NCBI RefSeq assembly: GCF_001567565.1
Contig: NZ_LSSW01000024.1
Location: 62,001-126,000, forward strand
DNA from: Ectopseudomonas composti
GTDB lineage: Bacteria; Pseudomonadota; Gammaproteobacteria; Pseudomonadales; Pseudomonadaceae
Reading direction: 5' to 3'
DNA length: 64,000 bases
Shown here: in pieces, positions 63,642 to 64,000 of the stretch
How positions within the stretch are numbered: the stretch's first letter is position 1
How the letters are laid out: each line of letters begins with the position of its first letter
Made by a program: the position numbers and the translations under genes
Notes under the pieces: model-generated
What the model saw: only the letters and a program-made list of their open reading frames with translations
Databases searched by the model: none
Told to the model about the DNA's origin: nothing

Positions 63642-63670
63642 TTCACAGCCACCTGAGCGGCGCGTTATAG
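63642..63670 (+). promoter_or_regulatory. Sigma-70 type promoter for the MoxR gene
   Basis: TTCACA (63642-63647) and TATAGT (63665-63670) are exactly 17 bases apart, each matching the consensus at five of six positions. The ATG is about 57 bases beyond the -10. Confidence 0.6.
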
Positions 63671-63727
63671 TCGCGCTCTGAATTTGTGCAGCGGGCCGGC
63701 CCGCGCTATCGCTCCGAGGATTTTCCG

Positions 63728-64000
63728 ATGAAGTTCGAAGGTACCCAGTCCTACGTCGCCACCGACGACCTCAAGCTCGCGGTCAACGCCGCCATCACCC
63801 TGCAGCGCCCGTTGCTGGTCAAGGGTGAGCCGGGCACCGGCAAGACCATGCTCGCCGAGCAACTGTCTGAGGCCTTCGGCGCCAAGCTGATCACCTGGCA
63901 CATCAAATCCACCACCAAGGCGCACCAGGGCCTCTACGAGTACGATGCGGTCAGCCGCCTGCGCGACTCGCAGCTCGATTCCGACAAGGTTCACGACGTT
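63728..64000 (+). CDS. MoxR-type AAA ATPase, 3' end outside the window
   Basis: The first 91 codons are present. They encode MKFEGTQSYVATDDLKLAVN, the Walker A loop VKGEPGTGKTMLAEQL and the family stretch IKSTTKAHQGLYEYDAVSRL. MoxR ATPases act as chaperones for assembling metal enzymes or surface complexes and usually sit beside a VWA-domain gene, which would lie beyond the right edge. GAGGA is upstream of the ATG. Confidence 0.88.
   Translation, partial: MKFEGTQSYVATDDLKLAVNAAITLQRPLLVKGEPGTGKTMLAEQLSEAFGAKLITWHIKSTTKAHQGLYEYDAVSRLRDSQLDSDKVHDV

Noticed and set aside
1..64000. tRNA, rRNA, insertion sequence, prophage or integron
   Set aside because: I found no tRNA-like cloverleaf, rRNA stretch, transposase, integrase or phage structural gene on either strand; without a covariance-model search a cryptic small RNA cannot be excluded.

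Overview
The window looks like a chromosomal segment of a Pseudomonas species. It is GC-rich throughout, has the gene set and order of that genus (cpxR-cpxP-like-cpxS, trkH, cyaB; plpD, fimV-like, marR, hsbD, recQ; a full lap cluster; gbuA), and carries Pseudomonas-type palindromic repeats between genes. Gene order and protein features suggest the P. mendocina / P. oleovorans side of the genus, but that is inference. I see no tRNA or rRNA gene, insertion sequence, prophage or CRISPR array. I count 50 protein genes, one of them a 43-residue ORF and one cut by the right edge.

Layout. 1-7.5 kb: a divergent intergenic repeat, a small membrane coiled-coil protein, the Cpx-type envelope stress system (response regulator, Spy/CpxP-like periplasmic protein, sensor kinase), a nitroreductase, a YkgJ cysteine-cluster protein and two tandem TrkH potassium transporters. 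7.5-15.7 kb: an AraC regulator divergent from a DUF962/Mpo1-like and an HD-fold gene, the class III adenylate cyclase CyaB, a glycosyltransferase/LpxH-like pair with overlapping ATGA, a second AraC regulator, a tRNA-binding-domain protein coupled to an EamA transporter, and a SelW-like protein. 15.7-25.7 kb: the type Vd phospholipase PlpD, a FimV-like protein, a MarR regulator, the diguanylate cyclase HsbD, RecQ, a YecA protein and a YbaN protein.

25.8-43.8 kb is a complete Lap adhesion system: lapG (periplasmic protease), lapD (c-di-GMP receptor), a small conserved protein of unknown function, a 3161-residue LapA-like adhesin, and lapE-lapB-lapC (type I secretion). The adhesin has a retention module with a TAAG LapG site, three 185-residue repeats, a DUF4114-like segment, two von Willebrand A domains and RTX repeats. 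When c-di-GMP is high LapD should sequester LapG and the adhesin stays on the surface; when it is low LapG should cut at TAAG and release it.

44-59.4 kb: a DTW tRNA-modifying enzyme and an Aer-like chemoreceptor, followed by a catabolic cluster for guanidino compounds. A LysR regulator is divergent from a TIM-barrel protein, a 2-oxoglutarate/Fe(II)-type oxygenase, an amino-acid ABC importer (binding protein plus a fused permease-ATPase) and a class II aldolase. These are followed by guanidinobutyrase (gbuA), a YjiH membrane protein, a ThDP-dependent 2-oxoacid decarboxylase, an NCS1 permease and an MBL-fold hydrolase. Two similar palindromes, each TTCA-N8-TGAA at its core, sit in front of the two transcription units and suggest one regulator. 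This cluster is the best candidate here for an undescribed pathway. 59.4-64 kb: the small ORF, aceK, an EamA transporter, cysK and the start of a MoxR-type AAA ATPase.
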